A DNA stretch of 46,796 nucleotides from contig VBFH01000038.1 of assembly GCA_005883575.1 (NCBI GenBank), positions 1 through 46,796 on the forward strand. Direction: 5' to 3'. The DNA comes from Chloroflexota bacterium (lineage in GTDB: Bacteria; Chloroflexota; Dormibacteria; Dormibacterales; Dormibacteraceae). Numbering within the stretch: position 1 is the first letter of the stretch; each line of letters opens with the position of its first letter. The notes beneath the pieces were generated by a model that did no database searches, was not told the DNA's origin, and was given only the letters and a program-made list of their open reading frames with translations. This document shows, in pieces, positions 7,236 through 15,235 of the stretch. A program made the position numbers and the translations under genes.

Positions 7236-9236
7236 GTGCTCGGCGTTTCATTGGCTCCGGCCACCGATGCCGGCAAATCCGCGGCGGGCCTCGGCGTCGT
7301 GATCCTGGGTTACCTCGGAGCGGGGGCCTTGCTGGCCGGGCTCGTGCTGGGCGGTTTCTCCGCGCTGTTGTCGTTCTGGGCCGGGATTAGGGAGAGTCCG
7401 GTCTTCATCCAGATCGGGCGGCGCGCCTTCTTCGGGGCCGCGGCCATGACAGCTCTCGCCGCGGTGCTGCTCGAGGTCGCGCTTCTGACGCACGACTTCT
7501 CTCTCGCCTACGTTGCCGAGCACACCGACCTCTCAACGCCGACCGCCCTTGTCGCCGCGGGCTTCTACGGCGGCCAGGAGGGATCGCTCCTTTACTGGAC
7601 TTTGATCCTCGGCCTCCTCGGGAGCGCATCGCTTGTCGCCGGCGCGTCACTGGGCGGCCGGGTCGCCGCTTACGCGACCGGCATCCTCGCGGTGATCCTC
7701 AGCTTCTTCCTGTTCGTGCTCGCCGTGGTCGCGAGTCCGTTCGACCTTCTCTCCATCACGCCGCCAGACGGACTCGGTCTCAACCCGGTCCTGCGCGACG
7801 GAGGGATGCTGATCCATCCGCCAGTGGTGCTGGCGGGTTTTGCCGCCTTCGCCATCCCGTTCAGTTTCGCGGCCGCCTCTCTGCTCGCCGGCCGCGTGGA
7901 CGCTGCGTGGATCCGGCACACGCGCCGCTTCGCGCTTCTCGCCTGGAGCCTCCAGACCGCGGGCCTCCTCCTCGGCATGTGGTGGGCGTACCACGTCCTC
8001 GGCTGGGGTGGCTACTGGGGATGGGACCCGGTCGAGAACGTGGCCCTGATGCCGTGGCTGGCGACGACCGCCTACCTGCACTCGTCGCAGGTGCAGGAGA
8101 AGCGGGGCCGGTTGCGGGGGTGGAATCTCGGCCTGGTGATGCTCGCGTTCCTGCTCGTCGTGTTCGGCACCTTCATCGTGCGCAGCGGGGTGGTGCCGTC
8201 GGTGCACACCTTCGCGATCAGCGCGATCGGTCCGTGGTTTCTCGGCTTCCTGTTCGTGTGCATCGTCTTTTCCGCGGTCCTGCTGGCCGCGCGCGCTAAC
8301 GCTGCGCCCGCTGCTCTAGGACGTCCCCCGGCCCCGGTGTCGCGCGAGGGCGCCTTCGTGCTCCAGAACCTGCTCTTGATCGGGGTCATCGCGGTCGTCT
8401 TCTGGGGCACCGTTCTGCCGCTGGTCTCGGGCCTCTTCGGCCTCGAGCGTGTCGTCGGGACTCCGTACTACGAGCGCGCGGCCGCGCCGCTGTTCGCTGC
8501 GCTCCTCGCCCTGCTCGCGATCGGGCCGCTCCTCCCGTGGCGGCGCGCCGGCAGACCAACCATGCGCGCCCTTCGCTGGCCCGCGGCGGCTGCCGCGCTC
8601 GCGTTGGTCGTGCTTGGGGCCGCGGGGTCGCGCTCCGTCCCGGTTCTGATCGCCGTCCCGCTGGCCGCGGCCGCGGCGGCCACGGTGCTCACGGAATACG
8701 GTCGAGCCGTCGTCCGCAAACCGGAGGTGCTCGTTCGCAAGCGTCGCCGCTACGGCGCCTACCTGGCACACCTCGGTCTTGTGGTAGTGGTGGTCGGGGT
8801 CGCCGCCTCCCACCTCGGGCAGCAGGAAAAGGAGGTGACCCTGGCGCCCGGCGGGAAGGTGACGCTGGCCGGTTACACGCTCACCTACACCGGCTCCGAG
8901 CAGCGCCAGCTCGCCGACCACACCGATTTCGTGGCCGGCCTGCGTTTCGGCGACCGGACGCTGGAGCCGTCTCGCGCCACCTATGCGGGACTGGGCGGCC
9001 AGGCGTTGACCCACGTGGCGATCACGACGACGCCGGTGGCCGACGTTTACGTTGTGCTGGCCGGCATCAACGAGGACGGCACAGCCTCGTTCCGGGTCTT
9101 CGTCAACCCCCTCGTCACCTGGATCTGGGCGGGTGGCGCGGTGATCATTCTCGGCGTCGTCCTCGGCAACGCCGGTGAGCGGGGCGTCGAGGCAGAGTTG
9201 GCAAGACGCCGCATTCCGATTACGCTCACTGCGTAG
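7236..9236 (+). CDS. ccmF: cytochrome c heme lyase subunit CcmF
   Basis: A polytopic membrane protein of about 666 residues with 13-15 hydrophobic segments. It carries the tryptophan-rich heme-handling loop WGGYWGWDPVENVALMPWL and conserved histidine contexts LIHPPVVLAG, AYLHSSQVQEKRG and PSVHTFA. CcmF transfers heme from holo-CcmE to apocytochrome. GTG 7236 and GTG 7299 are the plausible starts; the second places the first helix (ILGYLGAGALLAGLVLGG) at the N-terminus as in most CcmF proteins. Neither has a good Shine-Dalgarno. The 166 bases between ccmE and 7236 hold no gene that I recognise. Confidence 0.9.
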   Translation: MLGVSLAPATDAGKSAAGLGVVILGYLGAGALLAGLVLGGFSALLSFWAGIRESPVFIQIGRRAFFGAAAMTALAAVLLEVALLTHDFSLAYVAEHTDLSTPTALVAAGFYGGQEGSLLYWTLILGLLGSASLVAGASLGGRVAAYATGILAVILSFFLFVLAVVASPFDLLSITPPDGLGLNPVLRDGGMLIHPPVVLAGFAAFAIPFSFAAASLLAGRVDAAWIRHTRRFALLAWSLQTAGLLLGMWWAYHVLGWGGYWGWDPVENVALMPWLATTAYLHSSQVQEKRGRLRGWNLGLVMLAFLLVVFGTFIVRSGVVPSVHTFAISAIGPWFLGFLFVCIVFSAVLLAARANAAPAALGRPPAPVSREGAFVLQNLLLIGVIAVVFWGTVLPLVSGLFGLERVVGTPYYERAAAPLFAALLALLAIGPLLPWRRAGRPTMRALRWPAAAAALALVVLGAAGSRSVPVLIAVPLAAAAAATVLTEYGRAVVRKPEVLVRKRRRYGAYLAHLGLVVVVVGVAASHLGQQEKEVTLAPGGKVTLAGYTLTYTGSEQRQLADHTDFVAGLRFGDRTLEPSRATYAGLGGQALTHVAITTTPVADVYVVLAGINEDGTASFRVFVNPLVTWIWAGGAVIILGVVLGNAGERGVEAELARRRIPITLTA

Positions 9237-9238
9237 CG

Positions 9239-9331
9239 ATGGCGATCATCGTCGCGACGCTGCTGCTGTTCCTGGCCGGGCCGTTTGTGCTCTGGCCGCT
9301 GATCAAGACGCCCACCGATATCGACTCGTGA
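9239..9331 (+). CDS. 30-residue single-helix membrane peptide in ccm operon
   Basis: ATG 9239 starts two bases after the ccmF stop and encodes MAIIVATLLLFLAGPFVLWP followed by LIKTPTDIDS. It is almost entirely one transmembrane helix with a short acidic tail. It sits between ccmF and ccmA, 16 bases before the ccmA start, on the same strand. I do not recognise a family. It could be a small structural subunit of the heme lyase or a much reduced CcmI/CcmH remnant, but it has no CXXC. Its place between two overlapping-style genes is the main reason to call it real. Confidence 0.5.
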   Translation: MAIIVATLLLFLAGPFVLWPLIKTPTDIDS

Positions 9332-9347
9332 GCGCCCTCGCCCAGTC

Positions 9348-9992
9348 ATGAGCATCCTCGTCGGCAACGCTCTGACGCAGTGGTTCGGCCGCGAGCTGGC
9401 GCTGGAGGGTGTGGACCTCGTGATCGACACGGGCGAGCACATCGCGGTGCTCGGCGACAACGGTGCGGGCAAGACCACGCTGCTGCGCATCCTGGCCACC
9501 GCATTGCGCCCGACTTCGGGCCAGCTCCAGATCGCCGGCCTTGACGCCTTTCGCGAGCGCCGGCGACTGCGGCACTACCTGGGTTATGTCGCGCACTCCC
9601 CCGGCCTGTATCCGGCACTGTCCGCGGCTGAGAACCTCGAGTTCTTTTGCGACCTTCAGGAAGTCAGCCGGACACGCGCGGAGGAAGCGCTGGAGCTGGT
9701 GGGCCTGACCTCAGTGGCCCGCCGCCGCGCCGACCAGCTGTCGCGTGGTATGCAGCAGCGACTGGCGATCGCCCGCGCCATCCTGCATGAGCCCCGCCTG
9801 TTGATCCTCGATGAGCCCGACGCCAGCCTCGGCGACGACGCCGCCGAGCTGCTCACCCAAGTAATGAGCGGCAAGACCGTAGTGCTGGCGACCCATGACC
9901 ACGCGCTCGCCAACCGGCTGTGTCCGCGAACCCTCGTGCTGCGCCACGGGCGCTCCTTGGGCACCGCCACACGGCTTCACGTCGTCAAATGA
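9348..9992 (+). CDS. ccmA: heme exporter ATP-binding protein CcmA
   Basis: The 214-residue ABC ATPase has Walker A GDNGAGKTT (residues about 37-45), signature LSRGMQQRLAIARA, Walker B LLILDEPDASL and the H-loop ATHDH. With CcmB and CcmC it forms the CcmABCD complex, which uses ATP to release holo-CcmE. The size matches the family (about 205 aa). ATG 9348 lies in the run of tightly packed ccm genes; its TGA stop overlaps the ccmB start (ATGA at 9989-9992). Confidence 0.9.
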   Translation: MSILVGNALTQWFGRELALEGVDLVIDTGEHIAVLGDNGAGKTTLLRILATALRPTSGQLQIAGLDAFRERRRLRHYLGYVAHSPGLYPALSAAENLEFFCDLQEVSRTRAEEALELVGLTSVARRRADQLSRGMQQRLAIARAILHEPRLLILDEPDASLGDDAAELLTQVMSGKTVVLATHDHALANRLCPRTLVLRHGRSLGTATRLHVVK

Positions 9993-10651
9993 ATCCGTTC
10001 CGCGTCGCACTCGCAGTCGCCCGCAAGGACTTGAGGTCGGAGTGGCGGACGAGGGAGATGGTGCCGGCTCTGGCGCAGTTCGTCGTCCTCGCGCTGCTCA
10101 TCGGCAATTTCGGATTCCAGATCGATTCGCGCAACGCGTTGACGATCGCACCCGGGATTCTCTGGATGGCGCTCGTGTTCGCGGGACTGGTTGCGTTCGG
10201 TCGCACCTTCGCCGCCGAGCGTGAGCAGGCTTCGCTCGATGCGATGCTGATGACGCCGGCGTCTCCGGTCGCCATCTTCGCCGGCAAAGCGCTCGCTGCA
10301 TCTGTGCTTCTGGTCGCGTGCGAGGCTGTCCTCCTGCCGGCGCTGACGCTCTTTTTCGGTACGCCGCTGTCCGGCGAAGTGGTTGCGGCGGTCCTGCTTG
10401 CGACCGTCGGCATGGCCGCGCTTGGCGTCATGTTCGCGGCGATCGTGGCGCGTGTGAGGGCGCGCGAGCTCCTGCTGCCGCTGCTCACACTGCCGCTCTG
10501 GATCCCGTTCATCGTCGCCGGCGGGCAGGCGGTGCAGTCCGCGATGGGATTGCCGGGCAGCTACCAGGAGGCGATCGGCCTGCTCATCGACTTCGACATA
10601 CTTTTCGTCGTGCTGACCTCACTCGCGGCGCGCTTCGTTCTCGATGAATAG
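9989..10651 (+). CDS. ccmB: heme exporter membrane protein CcmB
   Basis: A 220-residue membrane protein with six hydrophobic segments. The CcmB pattern ARKDLRSEWRTREMVPALAQF at residues 10-30, FAAEREQASLDAMLMTPASP in the first loop and LTLPLWIPFIVAG late in the protein is characteristic of the ABC-2-like CcmB family. It partners CcmA and CcmC. ATG 9989 overlaps the ccmA stop. Its own stop overlaps the ccmC start by eight bases, so translation is likely coupled. Confidence 0.88.
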   Translation: MNPFRVALAVARKDLRSEWRTREMVPALAQFVVLALLIGNFGFQIDSRNALTIAPGILWMALVFAGLVAFGRTFAAEREQASLDAMLMTPASPVAIFAGKALAASVLLVACEAVLLPALTLFFGTPLSGEVVAAVLLATVGMAALGVMFAAIVARVRARELLLPLLTLPLWIPFIVAGGQAVQSAMGLPGSYQEAIGLLIDFDILFVVLTSLAARFVLDE

Positions 10652-11339
10652 GGCGGAGAGATGGGCGGCCGCGGCCGTCGCGTTGATGCTCGTCGCGGGC
10701 GCTGTAATCTTCCTGTACGCGCCGACGGACGCCCTGCAGGGCCCGGTGCAGCGGATCTTCTATCTGCACGTCAGCGCGGCGATCGCGGCCTACGGGTGCT
10801 TCGCGGTCGTGCTGCTGGGGGGAATCGTCTACCTGCGCAACGAAAGCCTGGTCGCCGATCGATGTGCCCGTGCGGGCGCGCTTGTGGGTGTCGTGCTCAC
10901 GACCGTCACGCTGGTGATGGGGATGCTCTGGGCGAAACCCATCTGGGGAACTTTCTGGACCTGGGATGCACGCCTGACGTCCACGCTCGTGCTCTGGATC
11001 ATCTACGCCGGTTACCTGCTGGTGCGGCGGCTGGCCGAGCCCGGTAGGCAGGCGGCGCGGATCGGTGCCGTGGTCGGGATCTTCGGATTCGTCGATGTGC
11101 CCGTCGTCCACTTCAGCGTCACCTGGTGGCGGACCCAGCATCCTGGGCCGATCATCGTCAACGACGCGCTTCCGGCCCAGATGCTGGCGACGTTTCTTCT
11201 CACCGTGGCGTGCACGCTGATCCTGGCGGCGGTGATGGTGTGGATGCGTTACCGGATCGAGACGTTGATGGACGAGAAGCAGCACATCGCGGAGCCGGTC
11301 AAGGTCGTGACGGCGCGCGAGCCGGAGCCCGTGCCATGA
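10644..11339 (+). CDS. ccmC: heme-binding membrane protein CcmC
   Basis: The 231-residue protein has six hydrophobic segments and the WWD-domain loop WGTFWTWDARLTS. Heme-ligand histidines are visible in IFYLHVSAAI and VPVVHFSVTWWRTQHP. CcmC loads heme onto CcmE. The soluble C-terminus (about 30 residues) is charged and not conserved. ATG 10644 lies eight bases inside ccmB; the stop overlaps ccmD (ATGA, 11336-11339). Confidence 0.92.
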   Translation: MNRAERWAAAAVALMLVAGAVIFLYAPTDALQGPVQRIFYLHVSAAIAAYGCFAVVLLGGIVYLRNESLVADRCARAGALVGVVLTTVTLVMGMLWAKPIWGTFWTWDARLTSTLVLWIIYAGYLLVRRLAEPGRQAARIGAVVGIFGFVDVPVVHFSVTWWRTQHPGPIIVNDALPAQMLATFLLTVACTLILAAVMVWMRYRIETLMDEKQHIAEPVKVVTAREPEPVP

Positions 11340-11437
11340 GCTATCTAATCCTCGCGTACGCATTCGCGATCGCCGCTCTCGGCGGATACCTCGTCTGGTC
11401 GTTGCGCGAGCTTCGCGATCTAGAACGAAAGCACTGA
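11336..11437 (+). CDS. ccmD: small membrane protein CcmD
   Basis: A 33-residue protein made of one membrane helix (SYLILAYAFAIAALGGYLVW) followed by a charged tail SLRELRDLERKH. This is the size and layout of CcmD, which helps release holo-CcmE from CcmABC. Its place directly after ccmC supports the call. Its TGA stop at 11435-11437 overlaps the apparent CTG start of the next gene. Confidence 0.82.
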   Translation: MSYLILAYAFAIAALGGYLVWSLRELRDLERKH

Positions 11438-12573
11438 TCGTCGGCGCCGGCCCGGCCGGCGACGCCGTCGCCGCCGGCCTCCGCGACGGGGGATTCGAGG
11501 GCGAGGTCACTCTGATCGGGGCTGAGGATCACTTTCCGTACGAGCGGCCGCATTTGTCCAAGGGCTATCTCCTCGGCACGGTGTCCGTCGATCGCCTTGC
11601 CCTGCGCCCCAAAGACCAGTACATCGAGCTCGACATCGATCTTCTTCGAGGTGAGCGGGTCGTGGACCTCGGCCTGCAGGAACGAGGTGCATGGCTGGAG
11701 AGCGGGAGGAAGATCCAATGGGACAGGCTGTGCGTCACCGCCGGTTCCGACGTGCGCCGGTTGGAGGACTTTGGCGATGCGCTCTATCTGCGCGAGCTGA
11801 GAGACGCCGAACGACTGAAGGCTCTGATCGATAGGCGCGAGCCGCTCGACATCGTCGGTGCGGGGTTCATAGGCTGCGAGGTCGCCGCGGCGGCGCGGCA
11901 AAGGGGATGCGCCGTCCGGGTGCATGAAGCGCTGACGCAGCCCCTGCTCCGGGTGCTCGGCGCCGAGCTTGGCGGCTATCTCGGCGAGGTCCATCGCCGG
12001 CACGGCGTCGACGTGCGCCTCAACGTCGAGTCGCCCCCGGCAGCGCAGGGAATAAGGCTCGTGGGCGTCGGCTCCGCGCCGCGGACGGAGCTGGCGGAGC
12101 GCGCCGGCCTGGAGGTCGATCGCGGCATCGTGGTTGATGAGCTCGGCCGCACATCCGCGCCCGGCGTGTTCGCCGCCGGCGATGTGACGCGATTCTTCCA
12201 CCCGCTGTTGGAGACGCGGATTCGGGTCGAGCACTTTCAGACGTCGCAGCGGCAGGGATTCGCGGTGGGGAGGGCGATGGCCGGCGCCGCCGAGCCTTAT
12301 CACGAGGTGCCCTGGTTCTGGTCAGACCAGTACGACTTGAACCTCCAGTACGTCGGCGCTGGTCTGCCGTGGGATCAGACGGTTACGCGTGGCGAGCTCG
12401 GCAGGCCGCCGTTCACGCAGTTCTATCTCGACGCGGGCCGATTGGTGGCCGCCGCAGGCATCAACGACCACCACACCGTCGCGAGGGCTCGGCGGGCGAT
12501 GCAGGCACGCAAGGAGCTCACGGTTGACCAGTTGGCTGATCCAAGGTTTGATCTGCGGATGGCAGGGCGCTGA
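11434..12573 (+). CDS. NAD(P)H:ferredoxin/rubredoxin reductase-like flavoprotein, apparent CTG start
   Basis: A FAD-dependent pyridine nucleotide-disulfide-type oxidoreductase of about 379 residues. The FAD-binding LIVGAGPAGDAVAAGL is encoded upstream of the first conventional start (TTG 11554), and no in-frame ATG, GTG or TTG precedes it; CTG 11434 overlapping the ccmD stop gives MIVGAGPAGDA. Other family marks are PYERPHLSKGYL, the NAD-binding DIVGAGFIGCEVAAAA, APGVFAAGDV and a C-terminal reductase domain with FWSDQYDLNLQYVG. Such enzymes pass electrons from NAD(P)H to ferredoxin or rubredoxin. No CXXC redox disulfide was seen. Coupling to ccmD suggests a link with cytochrome c maturation, which is unusual. 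Confidence 0.82.
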   Translation: MIVGAGPAGDAVAAGLRDGGFEGEVTLIGAEDHFPYERPHLSKGYLLGTVSVDRLALRPKDQYIELDIDLLRGERVVDLGLQERGAWLESGRKIQWDRLCVTAGSDVRRLEDFGDALYLRELRDAERLKALIDRREPLDIVGAGFIGCEVAAAARQRGCAVRVHEALTQPLLRVLGAELGGYLGEVHRRHGVDVRLNVESPPAAQGIRLVGVGSAPRTELAERAGLEVDRGIVVDELGRTSAPGVFAAGDVTRFFHPLLETRIRVEHFQTSQRQGFAVGRAMAGAAEPYHEVPWFWSDQYDLNLQYVGAGLPWDQTVTRGELGRPPFTQFYLDAGRLVAAAGINDHHTVARARRAMQARKELTVDQLADPRFDLRMAGR

Positions 12574-12712
12574 GAGCAGGAATTCGCCGGCTCCTCGGCG
12601 CCCATGCGGGCCATCTCCGTTGTTGCGCCCTTGCGCCGCTCGCTCACGCACCAACGATGTGCTCGCTCGGCTGCTCGGCCGCGCCTAGGATCTGGCCGGC
12701 CTGGATCGCCGA

Positions 12713-13300
12713 TTAGCTCGGCGAACCCCTTTGATCGCCCTGCAGCGCTTGCCTGAGCTTCGGCGCCAGGCCATAGACGATCCGCTCGGTTAGTCCCCAG
12801 ACAACGCTCTCCTCGTGGGCCAGGTATCGGAACCGCCAGGGCTCTTGCGACTCCAGCCACGCGCTGTCATCGAGCAGCCGGTCGAGCGGGATGGCGAGCA
12901 CGCCCTCCAGCTCGCGCACGTCGTGCACGAACGACTCCACGGGATCCGGGAGGTAGGCGACGAACGGCACCACGGAGAAGTTGGTGACGGCGGCGTAGAT
13001 CGGGTCGCCGGCCCCCAGAGGCACCAGCCGCCCGACGGGGACGCCGATCTCCTCCGCCACCTCGCGCTGGGCGGCGTCCCAGGCGGATTCTCCCGCCTCG
13101 ACGCTTCCGCCAGGCAGCGCGACCTGCCCTGGGTGATCTCTCAGATCAGCACGACGTCGCACGAAAGGAACCGTCCAGCGCCCGGTCTGCCGGTAGAGGA
13201 CGAATGCGACCGCGGCAGGACGAGCACCCCTTCGGAACTCGCCCCAGCCGTCGACCGGCCGGAACAAGCGTTCGAGGTGTCCGAGAAAAGGATCCTTCAT
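12713..13300 (-). CDS. Nudix hydrolase, CoA pyrophosphatase type
   Basis: The 195-residue protein has the full Nudix box (GGSVEAGESAWDAAQREVAEEIGV) preceded by the CoA-pyrophosphatase signature LRDHPGQVALPGG, matching the NudL/YeaB group that splits CoA or acyl-CoA into phosphopantetheine and 3',5'-ADP. GGAAG lies about 6 bases before ATG 13300. It is divergent from the 117-residue gene at 13342. The 139 bases after its stop, towards the flavoprotein gene, hold only short GC-rich inverted repeats (for example CGCCG/CGGCG at 12585-12600) without a T run. Confidence 0.88.
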   Translation of the reverse strand: MKDPFLGHLERLFRPVDGWGEFRRGARPAAVAFVLYRQTGRWTVPFVRRRADLRDHPGQVALPGGSVEAGESAWDAAQREVAEEIGVPVGRLVPLGAGDPIYAAVTNFSVVPFVAYLPDPVESFVHDVRELEGVLAIPLDRLLDDSAWLESQEPWRFRYLAHEESVVWGLTERIVYGLAPKLRQALQGDQRGSPS

Positions 13301-13341
13301 GCGGCTTCCGGCAGCCGGTAAGCTTGGAAAGGTAGCTGACC

Positions 13342-13695
13342 ATGATCGACCACACGAGCAGCCGGATCGAGCAGCAGCAGAGCGCCACCAGGCGTGAGAA
13401 CCGGCGCCGCTACGCCTTCCAACGCATGCTTCAGGCCACCGATCGGCTGCTGTGGCGGCTCGAGGAGATGAACCGGGACGGCGTCAAGACGGTGCCGAAA
13501 CCGGTTCGCGCCGAGATCCGCAAGGTTGTGGATGGTATGCCAGATCAGGTGCGCGAGCCCCTGCGCGACACCGGCGCGGTCCAGGACATGCTGGACAGCC
13601 TGTTCGAGATTCAGGAGCGGCTGTTCAGGTGGCGCTACCCGGACTGGCACGACTTCGACCCTGACGAAGGGCGCCTCGATATCGTCGCGAGCTGA
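13342..13695 (+). CDS. hypothetical protein, 117 residues, helical
   Basis: I do not recognise a family. The sequence is charged, Arg- and Glu-rich and predicted mostly helical (RRENRRRYAFQRMLQATDRLLWRLEEM), with a conserved-looking aromatic C-terminus (ERLFRWRYPDWHDFDPDEG). It has no membrane segment or signal peptide. A GGAAAGG Shine-Dalgarno precedes ATG 13342 by about 9 bases, supporting real translation. It is divergent from the Nudix gene and ends 12 bases before the convergent ZIP gene. Confidence 0.6.
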   Translation: MIDHTSSRIEQQQSATRRENRRRYAFQRMLQATDRLLWRLEEMNRDGVKTVPKPVRAEIRKVVDGMPDQVREPLRDTGAVQDMLDSLFEIQERLFRWRYPDWHDFDPDEGRLDIVAS

Positions 13696-13707
13696 GCAGG
13701 CCGCCGG

Positions 13708-14490
13708 CTAGGCTCCGCTCGATACCGTCAAAAACAGGTCGGTCGCGTACGCGGTCAGAAATCCGGAGAGCATGCCCCACGCGAACATTGGAGGGGTGCT
13801 GATCTTGCGCCCGAGGTTGAACAGCTCGTTCAGAACGTAGAGCAGGGCGCCTGCCGCGACCGCAAGAAATGCAATCGAAAGGTAGTTCGAGCTGGCCAGG
13901 TAGCCGATCCACGTGCCGATGAACGTAGGCCCGCCGCCGATCAGCCCGGCGAGGCCGAGAAAGCCCCACGACGCTGGTTTCGGCTCGGTGGTCATCGGCG
14001 CCGCGATGCCGAAACCCTCGGTGATGTTGTGAAGGGCAAACCCGATCGCCAGCACGCCGGTGAAAGCGATTGCCCCGACGTGTGCCGACTCGCCGATCGC
14101 GAGGCCTTCGGAGAGGTTGTGCAGCCCCAGTCCGGTGGCGATCGCGAGCGAGAGGGAGCGGGGGCTGGGCGACGCGTGTCCATGGCGCAGGTGGCTGAAC
14201 ACGCTCCGGTTGAAGTAGACGAGGCCGAGCAGCCCGACGCCGATCCCGACCGCGAAGATAGACGCCATGGCGGCAAAGGGCCCGCGATTGGTCTGCTGGA
14301 CCGCGGCCTCGACGGGTCCTGCGGCGTGGCTCAGGATGTCCCAGAGCAGAAAGACCAGGATCCCCGTCGCGAAGGCGTTGAGGAAGCCCTGGATCGGCTT
14401 GGGCAGGCCGTGCATGCGCGCGACCGGAAGGCCGAGGAAGACGGTGGCTCCGGCGATCGCGCCGAGTAGGACGGCCGCGCTTTGGCTCAT
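13708..14490 (-). CDS. ZIP family metal transporter
   Basis: The 260-residue integral membrane protein has eight hydrophobic segments and the ZIP metal-site helices LHNLSEGLAIG and LHNITEGFGIA, both with the HN-x-x-EG core. ZIP proteins import Zn, Fe or Mn into the cytoplasm. The histidine-containing loop HLRHGHASP between helices 3 and 4 is typical. The gene is divergent, by 31 bases, from a DtxR-type metal-responsive repressor, which strongly suggests metal-dependent control and an Fe or Mn (possibly Zn) substrate. Confidence 0.87.
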   Translation of the reverse strand: MSQSAAVLLGAIAGATVFLGLPVARMHGLPKPIQGFLNAFATGILVFLLWDILSHAAGPVEAAVQQTNRGPFAAMASIFAVGIGVGLLGLVYFNRSVFSHLRHGHASPSPRSLSLAIATGLGLHNLSEGLAIGESAHVGAIAFTGVLAIGFALHNITEGFGIAAPMTTEPKPASWGFLGLAGLIGGGPTFIGTWIGYLASSNYLSIAFLAVAAGALLYVLNELFNLGRKISTPPMFAWGMLSGFLTAYATDLFLTVSSGA

Positions 14491-14493
14491 AGT

Positions 14494-14515
14494 TGCGTCA
14501 GTGGGTTAGTACGCA
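14494..14515. promoter_or_regulatory. inverted repeat TGCGT-N12-ACGCA between ZIP and dtxR-like genes
   Basis: Five-base arms TGCGT and ACGCA with a 12-base spacer fill most of the 31-base gap between the divergent ZIP and regulator genes; the flanks GTTG and CAAC extend the symmetry with a two-base offset. Position makes it a candidate operator for the regulator next to it. Arms are short, so chance cannot be excluded. Confidence 0.3.
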
Positions 14516-14521
14516 CAACAG

Positions 14522-15214
14522 ATGCAATTAGATCAGTCTAACGGCGAGGCGAGGGAGCCCTCCGAGGTGGTCTCGCGCTACCTCGAGGCGATCTACTACA
14601 TGTGGTCGGAACAGGAGCCGCTCCGAAGCGCCCGGCTTGCCGACTGGCTGGGCGTGAGCCGGCCCACCGTCGCCGTGGGGCTGCGCCGCATGACCCGCGA
14701 CGGCCTCGTCCGCATGAATGGACGCAAGGAGATCGAGCTGACGGAGGGTGGGATGCGCGCGGCCGAGGCGATCGTGCGCCGTCACCGGATCATGGAACGC
14801 TGGCTGACCGACGGTCTCGGCCTGGACTGGGTAACGGCCGACGCCGAGGCTGCCCGCCTGGAGCACGCGGTCTCCGATGTGGTCGAGAGGCGGCTCTACG
14901 AGGTCCTCGGCCGGCCCGCGACCTGCCCGCACGGCAACCCGATCCCCGGCTACACGGAGGCGTCGGCGAAGGAGGTGCGGCTCTCGTCGCTCGGCCCGGG
15001 CGAAAGGGCGTCGCTCACCCGCGTCTCCGAGGTCGCGGAGCGGGAGGCACCTCGACTGCTGGCGTATCTGATGCAGCGCGACCTGACTCCCGGCCGCCAA
15101 CTAGTTGTTTTGGAGGCCGACGAAGTGGGCAACACCATGACAGTGCGAGTGGCGGAGCAGGACGTGACACTGAGCCACGATACGGCCTCTAAGATTTGGG
15201 CCATTCCCGCTTAA
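14522..15214 (+). CDS. DtxR/MntR-family metal-dependent transcriptional regulator
   Basis: The 230-residue protein has an N-terminal winged helix (YLEAIYYMWSE, ARLADWLGVSRPTVAVGLRRM), the dimerisation/metal-binding domain with the family hallmark RLEHAVSDVVERRL and CPHGNPIPG, and a C-terminal SH3/FeoA-like domain. Family members repress metal uptake genes when Fe(II) or Mn(II) is bound. ATG 14522 has no Shine-Dalgarno; GTG in the SEVVSRY stretch, about 15 codons in, is a second possible start that would put the TTAGA/TCTAA palindrome upstream of the gene. It is divergent from the ZIP transporter and probably controls both genes. Confidence 0.88.
   Translation: MQLDQSNGEAREPSEVVSRYLEAIYYMWSEQEPLRSARLADWLGVSRPTVAVGLRRMTRDGLVRMNGRKEIELTEGGMRAAEAIVRRHRIMERWLTDGLGLDWVTADAEAARLEHAVSDVVERRLYEVLGRPATCPHGNPIPGYTEASAKEVRLSSLGPGERASLTRVSEVAEREAPRLLAYLMQRDLTPGRQLVVLEADEVGNTMTVRVAEQDVTLSHDTASKIWAIPA
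14528..14541. promoter_or_regulatory. palindrome TTAGATCAGTCTAA, candidate DtxR-type operator
   Basis: The arms TTAGA and TCTAA are perfectly inverted around four bases. The pattern resembles the TTAGG-N-CCTAA core of actinobacterial DtxR/IdeR boxes. It overlaps codons 3-7 of the regulator if ATG 14522 is used, which would suit autoregulation. Assignment to this regulator is inferred from similarity and place. Confidence 0.4.
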
Positions 15215-15235
15215 GGATGGTCGAGAGAGGACGCG

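Noticed and set aside
12574-12712. Short GC-rich inverted repeats between the flavoprotein and Nudix genes as terminators
   Set aside because: Stems are five base pairs without a following T run; such repeats are frequent at this GC content.
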